Shown in pieces: positions 1-9,691 of a stretch of DNA of 64,000 nucleotides. The notes beneath the pieces are model-generated. The model did no database searches. It worked only from the letters and a program-made list of their open reading frames with translations, and had not been told where the DNA came from. This stretch comes from Opimibacter sp041746735 (lineage in GTDB: Bacteria; Bacteroidota; Bacteroidia; Chitinophagales; Saprospiraceae): positions 1-64,000 of the forward strand of contig JBGTGP010000008.1 of NCBI GenBank assembly GCA_041746735.1, written 5' to 3'. Position numbers and translations under genes: made by a program. Numbering within the stretch: position 1 is the stretch's first letter; the number at the start of each line of letters is the position of its first letter.

Positions 1-430
<430 letters not shown>

Positions 431-693
431 TTTTTTTTTAAGATACTTCAGTGAGCTAGTCTCACAGATTTCGTTCGACAAATGATATACGACATATCCC
501 CATCCTTTTTTAAATCATACGTGAAATCCTGTATGGTTTCACCACGAACAGTGTGACTCAAGAGTCCTGTCCACCCATAGGCGGACAACTTACAGAGTCA
601 CACCTCGATCTAAATGCACGCTCTCCGCGAAAGCGGAGAGCTGCATTAAAATCCAATGGGCAACGCTTCTGGCAGTGCACATTCAAGATCAAA
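431..693 (+). other. 23S-5S internal transcribed spacer
   Basis: This is a 260-base spacer between the 23S and 5S genes. I see no tRNA cloverleaf in it. It holds short inverted repeats such as GTGAGCTAGTCTCAC (about 451-465) and CTCTCCGCGAAAGCGGAGAG (about 620-639). Both probably act as processing stems around the rRNA precursors, which is inferred from position. Confidence 0.7.
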
Positions 694-801
694 TGGTGGC
701 TATAGCAAGGGGGACCCACCTCTTACCATTCCGAACAGAGAAGTTAAGCCCCTTCACGCCGATGGTACTGCCGCAAGGTGGGAGAGTAGGTAGCTGCCTG
801 T
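694..801 (+). rRNA. rrf: 5S ribosomal RNA
   Basis: A block of about 108 bases has the 5S pattern: TGGTGGCTATAGCAAGGGGG at the start, the loop CCATTCCGAACAGAGAAG, then AAGCCCCTTCACGCCGATGG, and GGGAGAGTAGGTAGCTGCC at the end. The terminal strands can pair. It lies about 260 bases downstream of the 23S gene on the same strand and just before a strong terminator, as expected for the last gene of an rRNA operon. Confidence 0.96.
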
Positions 802-813
802 CTTTAAAACGTT

Positions 814-846
814 GGGCCTGTAGTGCAATACTACAGGCCCTTTTTT
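814..846 (+). terminator. Rho-independent terminator of the rRNA operon
   Basis: A perfect 10-bp stem (GGGCCTGTAG / CTACAGGCCC) with a loop of about seven bases is followed by TTTTTT. It sits just after the 5S gene, so it closes the rRNA transcription unit. Confidence 0.93.
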
Positions 847-896
847 ATGTAAACCCCGCACCCTCTGGATGTAGTTGCTGATTCTGTTATAAAGAT

Positions 897-2531
897 CTAC
901 GGGCACAATTCTGAATACACCCGCGCAACTTTGATCAAATCCCCCTCTGTCATCTTGTACCCCCCTCCACTACACGCAGCTGCGAGATCCGCACAATCAC
1001 GGAAATAGGCTGACAAACCCTTTTCCCACAATAAAAATTGCGAATCCAGCAGCGATATGGGCATTTCCTCTCCAGCCTTCCTGAACGCCAATTCCTTTGC
1101 TGTATTTGAAAGGACACCCGTAGCCGGATAATACTTGAATAACGCAATCTTGTCCGTAACAAAGACCTCCTCCAGAATGTGGAGACCTGCCTCTTCCTTT
1201 CCTTTCGAACAGGGACTAAATTTTATTTTCATAAACGGCCGTTCGCCGATCCAAAAAGATGTCACCTGCGCAGATGTCAAATCCACCTCTTCCAATGCAT
1301 CAACCGTCTCTCTCATAAACTTTGTATTCCCATTCGCTCCAAAAATAAAATCATCATCGGTCTTACTACGGGCGAAAAAACCTTCCAATGTATCTCCCCC
1401 CATAATGACATAGCCTGAAATCGAATTGTTATCGGTTTGAAGTTGGTCCTTTTCTTCCTCAATAGCTTTGACCAGGGAAGGAGGAACGACCTGAGACAAA
1501 TCACGGGCGTGTCGAATGGTATGAATCCCATGAAAATCCATCCTTCCCTTTATTTTGGTCATAAAGTCAAGCAGTCTTTCCGTTCTTTTCTCTTTGGGGT
1601 CCACAGCCAGAATGCGCCTGGCATGCATATCCGCTTCCTCCAGACGATCCAAATACGTATAGACATGAGCCAGATTGGAATTGACCGCGATATACACCTC
1701 CGTCAGATTTTTATCCTTTCCAGGATGCGCATCAGCATATTTTTTCCAGAAGGCAACAGGCGCGGATAATTGGCTCAAACCCTCATCGGCAGAGGCCGTA
1801 GCCGGTAATGCTTTGAATACAGCCATTGCAGTCTCCAAATGTTGATCAAACAAGTCTTCCTCGGGGTGCTTTTTAAGGGTGTACAACAGACCATCAGCCT
1901 TTGCATGCGCAAAATCATACGTGGCAGTGAGATTTTTTTGAGCTGTCGAAACAGCCGACTTTGCTGCTGTAGATGAAAAGTTTTTTCGAATACCTCTGAC
2001 TATGGCATCATAATCCTTGGCGAGTGCACCAGAACTTGAATATTCCCGGCTTCGAACATTCTCGCTATGCGAATTACTCCCGGTTGATAACGTATTCCCT
2101 TCCGGATCAAGGATTTTGTACCACGTGTTAGCCGAACAGGGGAGTTCATACCAGTAGGTAGTTGTTTTTGTCTCCACGCCTTTATCATTTTTGGTGGTGG
2201 TGGTTTTGGATTTGAGTGAAGATCTTCCTGTCACGGTAGTACCGGTGAACACATGTATCCGCAGATGCCCATATTCATTCGGGAGTGCGCCGACACGTTT
2301 AAAACCATCCATCCGTACCTGTTGTGCCAGGGACTGTGCAGTAAGCCCTCCCATAGTGATATTGCCTCCGGTCAGTTGTACCGAATAGGTGGTATATGCA
2401 GCAGGTAATTTTTCAGCAGGAAGGGATACATACGATATTTCAACCCGCTTGTCCTTCATCTTTTGTGCCGGAAGTGTATGGATAATTTGGATGAACATAA
2501 AAACCATCCATAAGAAATGTAGCTGTTTCAT
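897..2531 (-). CDS. Secreted hypothetical protein with a TPR-like segment
   Basis: A 544-residue protein starting MKQLHFLWMVFMFIQIIHTLPAQ, a clear signal peptide ending near an AQ cleavage site. Residues of about 270-330 read like a tetratricopeptide pair (alternating helices with NSNLAHVYTYLDRLEEADMHARRILAVDP split across them). The rest shows no motif I recognise. A periplasmic or outer-membrane role is inferred from the signal peptide. It stands alone between the rRNA operon and a divergent membrane protein gene. The frame is well supported by codon pattern and length. Confidence 0.85.
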   Translation of the reverse strand: MKQLHFLWMVFMFIQIIHTLPAQKMKDKRVEISYVSLPAEKLPAAYTTYSVQLTGGNITMGGLTAQSLAQQVRMDGFKRVGALPNEYGHLRIHVFTGTTVTGRSSLKSKTTTTKNDKGVETKTTTYWYELPCSANTWYKILDPEGNTLSTGSNSHSENVRSREYSSSGALAKDYDAIVRGIRKNFSSTAAKSAVSTAQKNLTATYDFAHAKADGLLYTLKKHPEEDLFDQHLETAMAVFKALPATASADEGLSQLSAPVAFWKKYADAHPGKDKNLTEVYIAVNSNLAHVYTYLDRLEEADMHARRILAVDPKEKRTERLLDFMTKIKGRMDFHGIHTIRHARDLSQVVPPSLVKAIEEEKDQLQTDNNSISGYVIMGGDTLEGFFARSKTDDDFIFGANGNTKFMRETVDALEEVDLTSAQVTSFWIGERPFMKIKFSPCSKGKEEAGLHILEEVFVTDKIALFKYYPATGVLSNTAKELAFRKAGEEMPISLLDSQFLLWEKGLSAYFRDCADLAAACSGGGYKMTEGDLIKVARVYSELCP

Positions 2532-2642
2532 CGTCCGGATTTTTCGTTTAACATCCGTCTAAGTTAGATTAAACTTTCAGTTAAGCTGTCAGCACAACGT
2601 AGTATATTGGCCCCATTAGTGATGATGTAAAAAGAGTTGTAC

Positions 2643-3116
2643 ATGATGGAGCGTCTGCGGCAGCAAAAAATCACAGTTGAACTACTTTGGTGGGTCTTCA
2701 CCGCCGTTGTCGTTGTCCTCGTCATGCTCCCCATCTGGCTACGGGTTCCGGCCTTTCCATTTGATGCCCAGAATATCCTCCTGATCACATTGTTTATCAC
2801 GTTTTCGAGATATATATTTTTCCTCCCACTGACCCTCATCGCCCGCCTGAAGTGGATCAAGGTCTTTATCATCGCCGCGGCCGGCATCCTGTTCTTTGTA
2901 ATGACCACAGCCATCGGTGATTTCCGTAATTTTCTGGACGAAAAAGGACTTCAAACTCTCGTGGACAACCTCCATGTCACTGAGCAAACCCGGATGATGA
3001 CGTACATCAAAAATGAAATGCTCTTCTTCGGCGTAGGGAGTATCATCACCGGCATATTACTCCCCATCCGGATGATCATATCGCTCTGGCGGATGCGAAA
3101 TTCGGGCCGGGTCTAA
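2643..3116 (+). CDS. Small membrane protein with four predicted TM helices
   Basis: About 157 residues with four hydrophobic stretches: WWVFTAVVVVLVMLPIWL near residue 16, a segment around ILLITLFITF, one around VFIIAAAGILFFVM, and a C-terminal one around FFGVGSIITGILLPIRM. Both ends carry basic residues. Start candidates are ATG at 2643 or 2646; an in-frame TTG lies two codons further upstream. It is divergent from the secreted protein gene and convergent with the XRE regulator. I do not recognise the family. Confidence 0.75.
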   Translation: MMERLRQQKITVELLWWVFTAVVVVLVMLPIWLRVPAFPFDAQNILLITLFITFSRYIFFLPLTLIARLKWIKVFIIAAAGILFFVMTTAIGDFRNFLDEKGLQTLVDNLHVTEQTRMMTYIKNEMLFFGVGSIITGILLPIRMIISLWRMRNSGRV

Positions 3117-3143
3117 ACCAGGAGGACAGCGATTTCCCCCATT

Positions 3144-3512
3144 TTAAGAACCCAGTTGTGTCTTCACCAGACTCCGGAGAAACTCGATCTCACTGTGCAA
3201 TTCCGTAATCCGTTTCTCATAAAGATCCCGTAGGTCTGGTGATAACAGTTCTTTCGGAGGCGCTATAAAGTCCGGAGGTGATGTCGCTGATATGGGCATA
3301 GCTCCCGCTTCGTCCAGTAACTGATGCAAATCCAGGTCCAGGATGCTGCATATCCGGATTAGCCGATCCACACTCATATTCGACTTAGCCAATTCCATGT
3401 TGGCGTAAGCCGACTGGCTGATGTCGAGCATTTCCGCCATGTATTCCTGGGAATAGCCTCTTGTCTCACGCGAAGACCGGAGCTGACGTCCGATCTTATC
3501 AGAATAACGCAT
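3144..3512 (-). CDS. XRE-family (Cro/CI type) HTH transcriptional regulator
   Basis: A 122-residue protein whose first 65 residues form a classic HTH_3 domain: GRQLRSSRETRGYSQEYMAE, then the recognition helix region DISQSAYANMELAKSN, then VDRLIRICSILDLDLHQLL. The tail (residues 85-122) looks like a short helix rich in E and L that could allow dimerisation. In the family such proteins bind operators as dimers. The targets are unknown, though the flanking accessory genes are obvious candidates. No linked toxin, protease or phage gene is seen. Confidence 0.9.
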   Translation of the reverse strand: MRYSDKIGRQLRSSRETRGYSQEYMAEMLDISQSAYANMELAKSNMSVDRLIRICSILDLDLHQLLDEAGAMPISATSPPDFIAPPKELLSPDLRDLYEKRITELHSEIEFLRSLVKTQLGS

Positions 3513-3658
3513 ACGATTATTGTTTTAACTGGTGAAGAATATTGTTTTCAGATAGGAAATTTAGGGAGTTCTCCCGAATTTTGGAATAGTTGAATTTTAT
3601 CTGATCACAATGTCTTTTCACCAGCAGACTTTGTGACATCATTAACCAGTTGAAAAGC

Positions 3659-4069
3659 ATGATACCCAGGAATTTTCTGTGTTGCCTTCTGGCATGCCTC
3701 CATGGCATTTTGCCAGGCCAATCCCCTCCGCCTGCAGCACCTGTCATTGAAGGAGGTAAGCTCATTGTCGAGTTGGTCAAAGTATTTAGCAGCAAAAAGG
3801 AGGTGGAGAAAGATCCGGGATGCAAGGGACATTATGCCAATATCTGTGTATATAATGAATCAACCGAGTCAGTGACAGTGTTGTTTGAGCATCGGACGAC
3901 AGACGAGCAGCGTGAAGTGGTGATACAACCCACAGGAAAAGAATGTTGTCTGCAGGCCCGGACAGGCGTCTGGACCTATGATCTGAGATGGACAGGTACT
4001 TCCATGTCCATGCGGAAGGGTGATCTCCTGATCGAAGGCTGCAACAATATTGACATGCGGATCAAATAG
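3659..4069 (+). CDS. Small secreted hypothetical protein
   Basis: About 136 residues. The N-terminus MIPRNFLCCLLACLHGILPGQ is a plausible signal peptide; an in-frame TTG three codons upstream would add MKS and is an alternative start. The mature part has four cysteines in two spaced groups (GCKGHYANICVYN and KECCLQARTG) and predicted beta strands, suggesting a small disulfide-bonded extracytoplasmic domain. It opens a run of plus-strand secreted or thioredoxin-fold genes. No family recognised. Confidence 0.7.
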   Translation: MIPRNFLCCLLACLHGILPGQSPPPAAPVIEGGKLIVELVKVFSSKKEVEKDPGCKGHYANICVYNESTESVTVLFEHRTTDEQREVVIQPTGKECCLQARTGVWTYDLRWTGTSMSMRKGDLLIEGCNNIDMRIK

Positions 4070-4295
4070 GTCTTTGGCCGGTCCCGTGGAGCGATGGTGT
4101 CTAAAGGATTCTTATCTACCAGGACCGGATCATGAATTACAGTATGAGTACCGATAATACCGGCTATCCGGTACACTTCCCTGGCGCCGGGTGAAGTTGT
4201 ACCTCCATCATAGCGAGCGGGCAACCGAAAACCGCTTGAAAAAGAAGTAGGGATTTTACCAGAGTCAGATATTCTGACGTTGAAAACTTTTTATT

Positions 4296-4763
4296 ATGAA
4301 AAACACGTTTCTAATTCTTCGGCCTTTCACAGCCCTGGTCATTATCGCCATAATGACATTAAGTTCCCTAGCCCAAACAACCACAGTAGGTTTAGTCAAG
4401 GGTGGTGTTGCGCAAGTTAGTGATTTGGCAGCTGCCACAGTCGTTCTGAAAGGAGGCTTATCCGCAGCCTCAATAGTTTCTAATATTCATATCGCCTTTG
4501 AACCCGAAAGCGGAACATACTTTTTAGTAGGAGGGATAGCAAATTCAAGCATAACGGGTAAAGCTGTAGAGCTTCAGCTTGATAATGGAGTTCTAAGAGC
4601 AATTGGAGGCCCTGGGATTGAGATTACCTGTGTTGGATATAAATGCGATCAGTGCATCCCCCGGATTTTTAAATTTGGTGTGAGATGTGTCTGTGAATCA
4701 CTCAATCCACCATCGGACTACAGATGTGACATGACATCCAAACTCGTTTTAACGCTTTGGTAA
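4296..4763 (+). CDS. Secreted cysteine-rich hypothetical protein
   Basis: A 155-residue protein with a signal peptide (MKNTFLILRPFTALVIIAIM, continuing TLSSLAQ). The middle is small-residue rich and beta-like. The C-terminal 45 residues hold six cysteines, including CVGYKCDQC and RCVCES, a pattern seen in disulfide-rich or metal-binding tails. It precedes a secreted thioredoxin-fold protein on the same strand, so disulfide handling may link the two; this is inference. Base composition is more AT-rich than the housekeeping genes. Confidence 0.72.
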   Translation: MKNTFLILRPFTALVIIAIMTLSSLAQTTTVGLVKGGVAQVSDLAAATVVLKGGLSAASIVSNIHIAFEPESGTYFLVGGIANSSITGKAVELQLDNGVLRAIGGPGIEITCVGYKCDQCIPRIFKFGVRCVCESLNPPSDYRCDMTSKLVLTLW

Positions 4764-4837
4764 TTCTCTTAATATCTTGGTTGTTATTCGGGATAATATT
4801 TTCTATATTATCCCGAATTTCATAAATATCGGATACA

Positions 4838-5965
4838 ATGAAACGGTCAATTATACATTTACTCTTACTCCTTCCGGCTATTTATCCTCATCTGTTATCA
4901 GGCCAAATATCGGTAGATATAATGGGGAAGATCAAATCCAAATATGCCTCCTCCGATGTCGTATGCGGAAAAATTTCAGTCCATGAAGAGCATCCGGAAT
5001 ATGTCAGGGATTATGAAAAATGGGTATTCGCAGACAATCGATCCGGCATGGCAAGATTGATCTATATTCCGCAACTGCAGAGAACCTACTATTTCAATGG
5101 AGCAGAAACCTGGATCCTGGATGATCAGGATCACACGTATGTACACGAAAGCGATGCTAGGGCTGTAGCTTTTTTCTTGCAGAAGCTCGATCATATATCT
5201 AAGTTATTGCTTACCCGAGCTAAATCTGGCAATACCCCCCCGGAGAATTTGAGCGCCGATCTCAAGGAGGAGATCACCCGGATATCAGACAAGGATTGCC
5301 AGATCACGATACGATCTGATGATGTCCCTGAATATTTTATCCGGGATAATCAGCTTGTGCTGGACTTTAAAATAGAAAACCCGGAACTCACAAAGACACG
5401 GATGACGTACTTCTTTTTAGATGATTTGGTATTGGAAGAGCATTCCCTTGATACCGTCTATCGTAACCCAACGCAAGTCGACTCCCTCCTATTGGAAGTT
5501 CAGAGAAAGCTATCTTTTTACACACCGAAGGAGACACTTATGTTTGAGGAGGAAAAACCGATCGATATTCCATTCCGTGAAATTTATGACCAATTAAAGT
5601 TTGTAAATGTTTCACCCTCAAATAGTGAGTACTATTTGTTTGACTTCTATTATATTCAATGTCCGCCATGCCTGAAAGCGATTCCGCAACTGAAGCAACT
5701 GCAAGCAGCCTTTCCCCAGTCTGTACTGAGTATCATCGCCATCAACCCGTATGACAGTCATGACCGGATCATGGCCTTTCTGGAGAAAAGCCAAATCACA
5801 TACAGTTCCTCCATGATGGATAAAGAGGTATTGAATAACAGGGGAGGCGTGATGCCCTATCCTACTTTTGTATTGTTTGACAAGAACGGTACGGTTCTGT
5901 GGCAGAAGGATGGGTATACCGAAAGTTTGTTTGAGGAAGTTTCAGCTATTATAACAAAGGAATAA
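4838..5965 (+). CDS. Secreted thioredoxin-fold protein with CPPC active site
   Basis: A 375-residue protein with signal peptide MKRSIIHLLLLLPAIYPHLL ending SGQ. Residues of about 20-240 are an unrecognised, mostly beta domain. Residues of about 250-375 are a thioredoxin/TlpA-like domain: FDFYYIQCPPCLKAIPQL with Cys275 and Cys278, and the cis-proline loop GGVMPYPTFVLFD near the end. TlpA-like proteins reduce or isomerise disulfides outside the cytoplasm. CPPC is less usual than CGPC. It probably shares a locus function with the TlpA-like protein downstream. Confidence 0.87.
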   Translation: MKRSIIHLLLLLPAIYPHLLSGQISVDIMGKIKSKYASSDVVCGKISVHEEHPEYVRDYEKWVFADNRSGMARLIYIPQLQRTYYFNGAETWILDDQDHTYVHESDARAVAFFLQKLDHISKLLLTRAKSGNTPPENLSADLKEEITRISDKDCQITIRSDDVPEYFIRDNQLVLDFKIENPELTKTRMTYFFLDDLVLEEHSLDTVYRNPTQVDSLLLEVQRKLSFYTPKETLMFEEEKPIDIPFREIYDQLKFVNVSPSNSEYYLFDFYYIQCPPCLKAIPQLKQLQAAFPQSVLSIIAINPYDSHDRIMAFLEKSQITYSSSMMDKEVLNNRGGVMPYPTFVLFDKNGTVLWQKDGYTESLFEEVSAIITKE

Positions 5966-6078
5966 AACAGGAAGCGGTAGATCGTGAAGGAGATGGCACA
6001 TATGATAGTATGAGAATGAATGAAGGTGGCAAACTTGAATTTGGAACTTTAAGGCAGGACTTGCGGGAAAGATATTGA
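5965..6078 (+). pseudogene. Possible coding remnant, 3' end of an unknown gene
   Basis: Directly overlapping the stop of the preceding gene is a 37-codon open stretch ending in TGA that reads KQEAVDREGDGTYDSMRMNE and then GGKLEFGTLRQDLRERY. The residue mix looks like real protein, with an Asp/Gly cluster typical of calcium-binding or Rhs-type C-terminal regions. It lacks its own upstream part. I read it as a possible decayed gene end; it may be chance. Confidence 0.25.
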
Positions 6079-6183
6079 ACGTGTAGGGGTCGATAAAAAT
6101 CACGGGCAGAGACATGGCGTGGTTTCATTTCTTGAGGAAAAGTTTATTTCTTTAGGAAATGTACTACTCAACTATTGCTTCAT

Positions 6184-7242
6184 ATGAGACAAACAAGAAC
6201 AATCCAGATCGCTAAGTACAGCCTCCTCTTCATGCTATGTGTGGGAGGTTTTTTCTCTATTCAAGCCCAGATTTCCGGCACCGTCACCTCCATCCAATCC
6301 GGACATGTGGTCGTGATCGATGTTATGTCAGGAGATACCCTGGCCTATGGGGAAATTGAAGACAGACGCTTCCATGTGGAACTCAACCGGCAACCGGACA
6401 GTTCTATGGCGCTGCCGGCTATGCTCATGTGCCTTCGAAAAGACAGAAGGAGTTCTATCTCCGTACCAGTAGCATTGGAGCAAGTCCAAATATATGTGAC
6501 TATCGGAGTGGATCAATGGACCACCTATTCCGGATCCCCGTTGCAAAACCAGTTTTCAGCGTTTATCAGCCGATATTCTGAGATTGAAGCGCAGTTGCAG
6601 GATCAGACTAGCCAACTGGTACAGAATAGCATTCAGAATGAAATGGGACATGAACTCGAACAATTTTACCTGGATAATCGGCTAGGCAAGCTATGGCAGT
6701 TTACAGCTTTGCTGCTGACGGATGCGGTGCGTCGGCGATTGGTTGATCCCAGATCGTTCAGGACGATTCCTATGCTTTGTGCAGAAGACACGCTTCAGGA
6801 ATGGGACAAACTCATGTGTGATCAAATCGAAAAATTTAATCAGGATTGGATAGGATTACCCTATATCGATTTTGACGGCATTTTACCCGATGGCTCACCA
6901 CTTGACCTGCAGGATAGAATTGGCGGCAAAATCATTCTTCTCGATTTCTGGGCATCCTGGTGCGGACCCTGTATCCAGGAGATGCCGGAATTAAAAGAGC
7001 TTTATAGCGAAGGAGAGGTAGAGATTATTGGCATATCCATTGATTCCGGCAAAGCTGCCTGGCAGAAAAACCTCGAGAAACTCAACCTCCCCTGGTTCAA
7101 TATCTGGGATGAAAACGGCCGAATCGCAAAGCTGTATAACGTCACGTCTGTTCCGGCAAAGTTTGTCATTGATAAGAACGGCATTATCGTCGCCCGCAAT
7201 CCGGATGACCTTCGTCGTGTCCTGCAGCAGCTACAGCGATAA
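6184..7242 (+). CDS. TlpA-like thiol-disulfide oxidoreductase
   Basis: About 352 residues with an N-terminal membrane anchor or signal (YSLLFMLCVGGFFSIQAQ). Residues of about 30-120 resemble the DUF4369-type beta domain often found in front of Bacteroidota thioredoxins. The C-terminal 140 residues are AhpC/TSA-like: LDFWASWCGPCIQEMPELK with Cys260 and Cys263, then a cis-Pro segment VTSVPAKFVIDKNG. The expected role is reduction of periplasmic disulfides. The ATG at 6184 is preferred over the in-frame TTG at 6175. Confidence 0.92.
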   Translation: MRQTRTIQIAKYSLLFMLCVGGFFSIQAQISGTVTSIQSGHVVVIDVMSGDTLAYGEIEDRRFHVELNRQPDSSMALPAMLMCLRKDRRSSISVPVALEQVQIYVTIGVDQWTTYSGSPLQNQFSAFISRYSEIEAQLQDQTSQLVQNSIQNEMGHELEQFYLDNRLGKLWQFTALLLTDAVRRRLVDPRSFRTIPMLCAEDTLQEWDKLMCDQIEKFNQDWIGLPYIDFDGILPDGSPLDLQDRIGGKIILLDFWASWCGPCIQEMPELKELYSEGEVEIIGISIDSGKAAWQKNLEKLNLPWFNIWDENGRIAKLYNVTSVPAKFVIDKNGIIVARNPDDLRRVLQQLQR

Positions 7243-7303
7243 TACTTTCAGGTAACTTATTATTTTATGGTGATGGCCTATCCTGTTTATATAAACATTG
7301 CCG

Positions 7304-9541
7304 TCAATGATGCTGCCCATGACTTCCCTTTAAGGCAAACGGCGCAGGAGTATACACCAGCTTTTTGGCCTGAACCTCGTTTTGGGTAAGATGATAGGCG
7401 GAATTGATCTCCAGACCACTGAAGGTTTGATCCGGACAGGCCGCACAAGGCCATTTGACAAAAACCTCTTCAATCGTTTCGGCTTTTCGTAAGCCAATTT
7501 CCAGTGCGAGACTATTTGCTCCAAAGGAAGCACCTGAGGTTACGGTACGATGTATTTCACGCCGTTTCCCTTTTTCCAGGATGGTTAGTTTGACACGTGC
7601 ACCAATCGCCGGACGATTGGCCGTAGTGCCTTCAAGCTTGAGGACCACCCAATTGTTTTTTTCAGTATTTGGATTTTCAAACAGGCAATTAAAAAAAACA
7701 TCCCCGTCATACGCACCACCCATCACCGCATAGATATCCTCATCCCCATCCCGGTCCAGGTCTCCGAAACTAATGCCATGCCCTTTTTGAATATTCGCAA
7801 AACCACCCGCATAACTGACATCAGCAAATGCCCGCCCCTCCATATTGAGATACATCTTGTTGGGGACCAGACTCTGATATTCCGGATTGCCGGTTCCCAG
7901 GTAAAAATCTAGAAAGCCGTCCGTATTGATATCACCAAAATTACAGCCCATGCTGAAGATCACTTCGTTGAGACCCATTTGCGACCCTACATTTTCATAC
8001 GTCCCTTTTCCTGTGTTATGATAGAGCCGCGGCAGCATCGAATCATCCAGTTTTTTCATGTGGCTGTTCATCCAGTGTGTAGCCGGAGTGCCTTCATTGT
8101 TATAGGATGAGACAAAGAGGTCTTCCATCCCATCATTATCAAAATCAAAACTCCAACAAGGAAAACTTTGTACGGGTTGACGCACATTGGATTCGGGACC
8201 CGCCAGCACAAATTGATTTTTCCCTAGCGCACCCTGATTGATATACAGGGAATTTTCAGTATACAGACTGGAAAAGTAAATATCCGGATAACCGTCATTA
8301 TTGGCATCCGTCACGACGCAACCTTTGAAAAACTGATGTTGCGTAAGCCCGTAGGCCTCAGACTGATGGGAGAAGGTGCCATCCTGTTGATTGATGTAGA
8401 GATCAATACCACGTTCAAAACCAGGCAAGGATTCATTGGCCACGACCAGGTCGAGCCAGCCATCAAGGTTGAAGTCCGCCCAGGCTGCTGTTTGTGTGGG
8501 CGCATACTTGCCTAAGCCAGCCCGGAGGGTGACATCTTCAAATGACCCCTTCCCGGTATTCATCAATAGAGTGTTTGGAAGATCACCCTGCTTGAGGTAC
8601 CACGCACCCCGGAGCAAATAGAGATCCAGCCAACCGTCGTTGTTGAAATCCGTTTGAATAAGGTGAAGTGCTCCGGTATGACCCTGTAATCCATAGTCCC
8701 GGGTGCGGTCACTAAATGTACCATCCCCATTGTTGAGGTACAGGATCAGCTCCCCGGTAGAAACCCATGACGTGACGACAATATCGAGCCATCCATCATT
8801 GTTGAAATCATCAATGACAACACCTCCTGCATGGCCATTCCGGTTTACACCCAGATTGGGTGCCACATCTTTAAATGCAGTTATCTTGACATCAGACGAA
8901 AACCAGGAAGGATCTATTCGCCAGTCACGAGGGACCTTTTGCGGGTATTCGCCAAGTGTCATATACGCCAGATTGAGCAGATATCTTGATTCGAGATCAC
9001 TTGGAAATTCAGTAAGACATTGTTCGTAGATCCGGATCGCATTACGAGATCCAAAAGGTAACTGGTGAACTCCCTCCCCTCTGATGGGGATAAAACAAGA
9101 TTCATGATTGTGGTGCTGCACACAATTTTCCAGTTCACCATGACGCATATAGGTGATACCGACCAAGGAATACAGATTGCGTTTGCTTTCAGGCGGCATT
9201 TGCATATTTTGATCTTGCATAAACTTCATGATCATCTCATAGACCTGGATCGCATCTGCGGTTTGCCCGGATTTGAGAAGCTCGGCGGCAAACTGCAGAC
9301 TCAGGTTTATTTGTTGGCCCGGATCCGTAGTTTGTGAAAGTGTAGTTCGCAGCATATCTGCCCGTTCCTTGTTAAAGGCATAGGTCACATTCATCCGGTC
9401 CATTTGAGCATACGCCTGACGAAGGAGAATACGTGTATCCGTTTCGCCGGAAACAGCGGTTTCACTTCTGTCGCTTTCCTGTTTGCATTGTATCAGGAGA
9501 AGGGCGAGTAAACAGAGAAGGATACATGGCCGGAACTGCAT
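7304..9541 (-). CDS. CRTAC1-like VCBS/ASPIC-UnbV lipoprotein, copy 1
   Basis: About 745 residues. The N-terminus MQFRPCILLCLLALLLIQC has a lipobox, so it is probably lipid-anchored; an upstream start at 9568 is possible. Residues of about 30-200 are helical and TPR-like with the CVQHHNHESCFIPI segment. The middle carries repeated FG-GAP/VCBS blades such as DFNNDGWLDI and DLDRDGDEDI, whose Asp loops usually bind calcium in a beta-propeller. The last 110 residues are an ASPIC/UnbV domain (NRPAIGARVKL, GASFGANSLALEIGL). Its function is unknown; the family is usually surface exposed. It is a paralogue of the neighbour at 9692. Confidence 0.93.
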   Translation of the reverse strand: MQFRPCILLCLLALLLIQCKQESDRSETAVSGETDTRILLRQAYAQMDRMNVTYAFNKERADMLRTTLSQTTDPGQQINLSLQFAAELLKSGQTADAIQVYEMIMKFMQDQNMQMPPESKRNLYSLVGITYMRHGELENCVQHHNHESCFIPIRGEGVHQLPFGSRNAIRIYEQCLTEFPSDLESRYLLNLAYMTLGEYPQKVPRDWRIDPSWFSSDVKITAFKDVAPNLGVNRNGHAGGVVIDDFNNDGWLDIVVTSWVSTGELILYLNNGDGTFSDRTRDYGLQGHTGALHLIQTDFNNDGWLDLYLLRGAWYLKQGDLPNTLLMNTGKGSFEDVTLRAGLGKYAPTQTAAWADFNLDGWLDLVVANESLPGFERGIDLYINQQDGTFSHQSEAYGLTQHQFFKGCVVTDANNDGYPDIYFSSLYTENSLYINQGALGKNQFVLAGPESNVRQPVQSFPCWSFDFDNDGMEDLFVSSYNNEGTPATHWMNSHMKKLDDSMLPRLYHNTGKGTYENVGSQMGLNEVIFSMGCNFGDINTDGFLDFYLGTGNPEYQSLVPNKMYLNMEGRAFADVSYAGGFANIQKGHGISFGDLDRDGDEDIYAVMGGAYDGDVFFNCLFENPNTEKNNWVVLKLEGTTANRPAIGARVKLTILEKGKRREIHRTVTSGASFGANSLALEIGLRKAETIEEVFVKWPCAACPDQTFSGLEINSAYHLTQNEVQAKKLVYTPAPFALKGSHGQHH

Positions 9542-9691
9542 ATTTATTTTCGAAGGAGGTTGTATCATAGTGGAAGAAGACTACAGCATAATATGGGAAT
9601 TAAATTTCATCATCAGGTTATGGCCGTTGAAGATGTCTATACTATAACTTTATGATAAATGGATTCGGGATAGACTGGTAACCGGAAGAAC

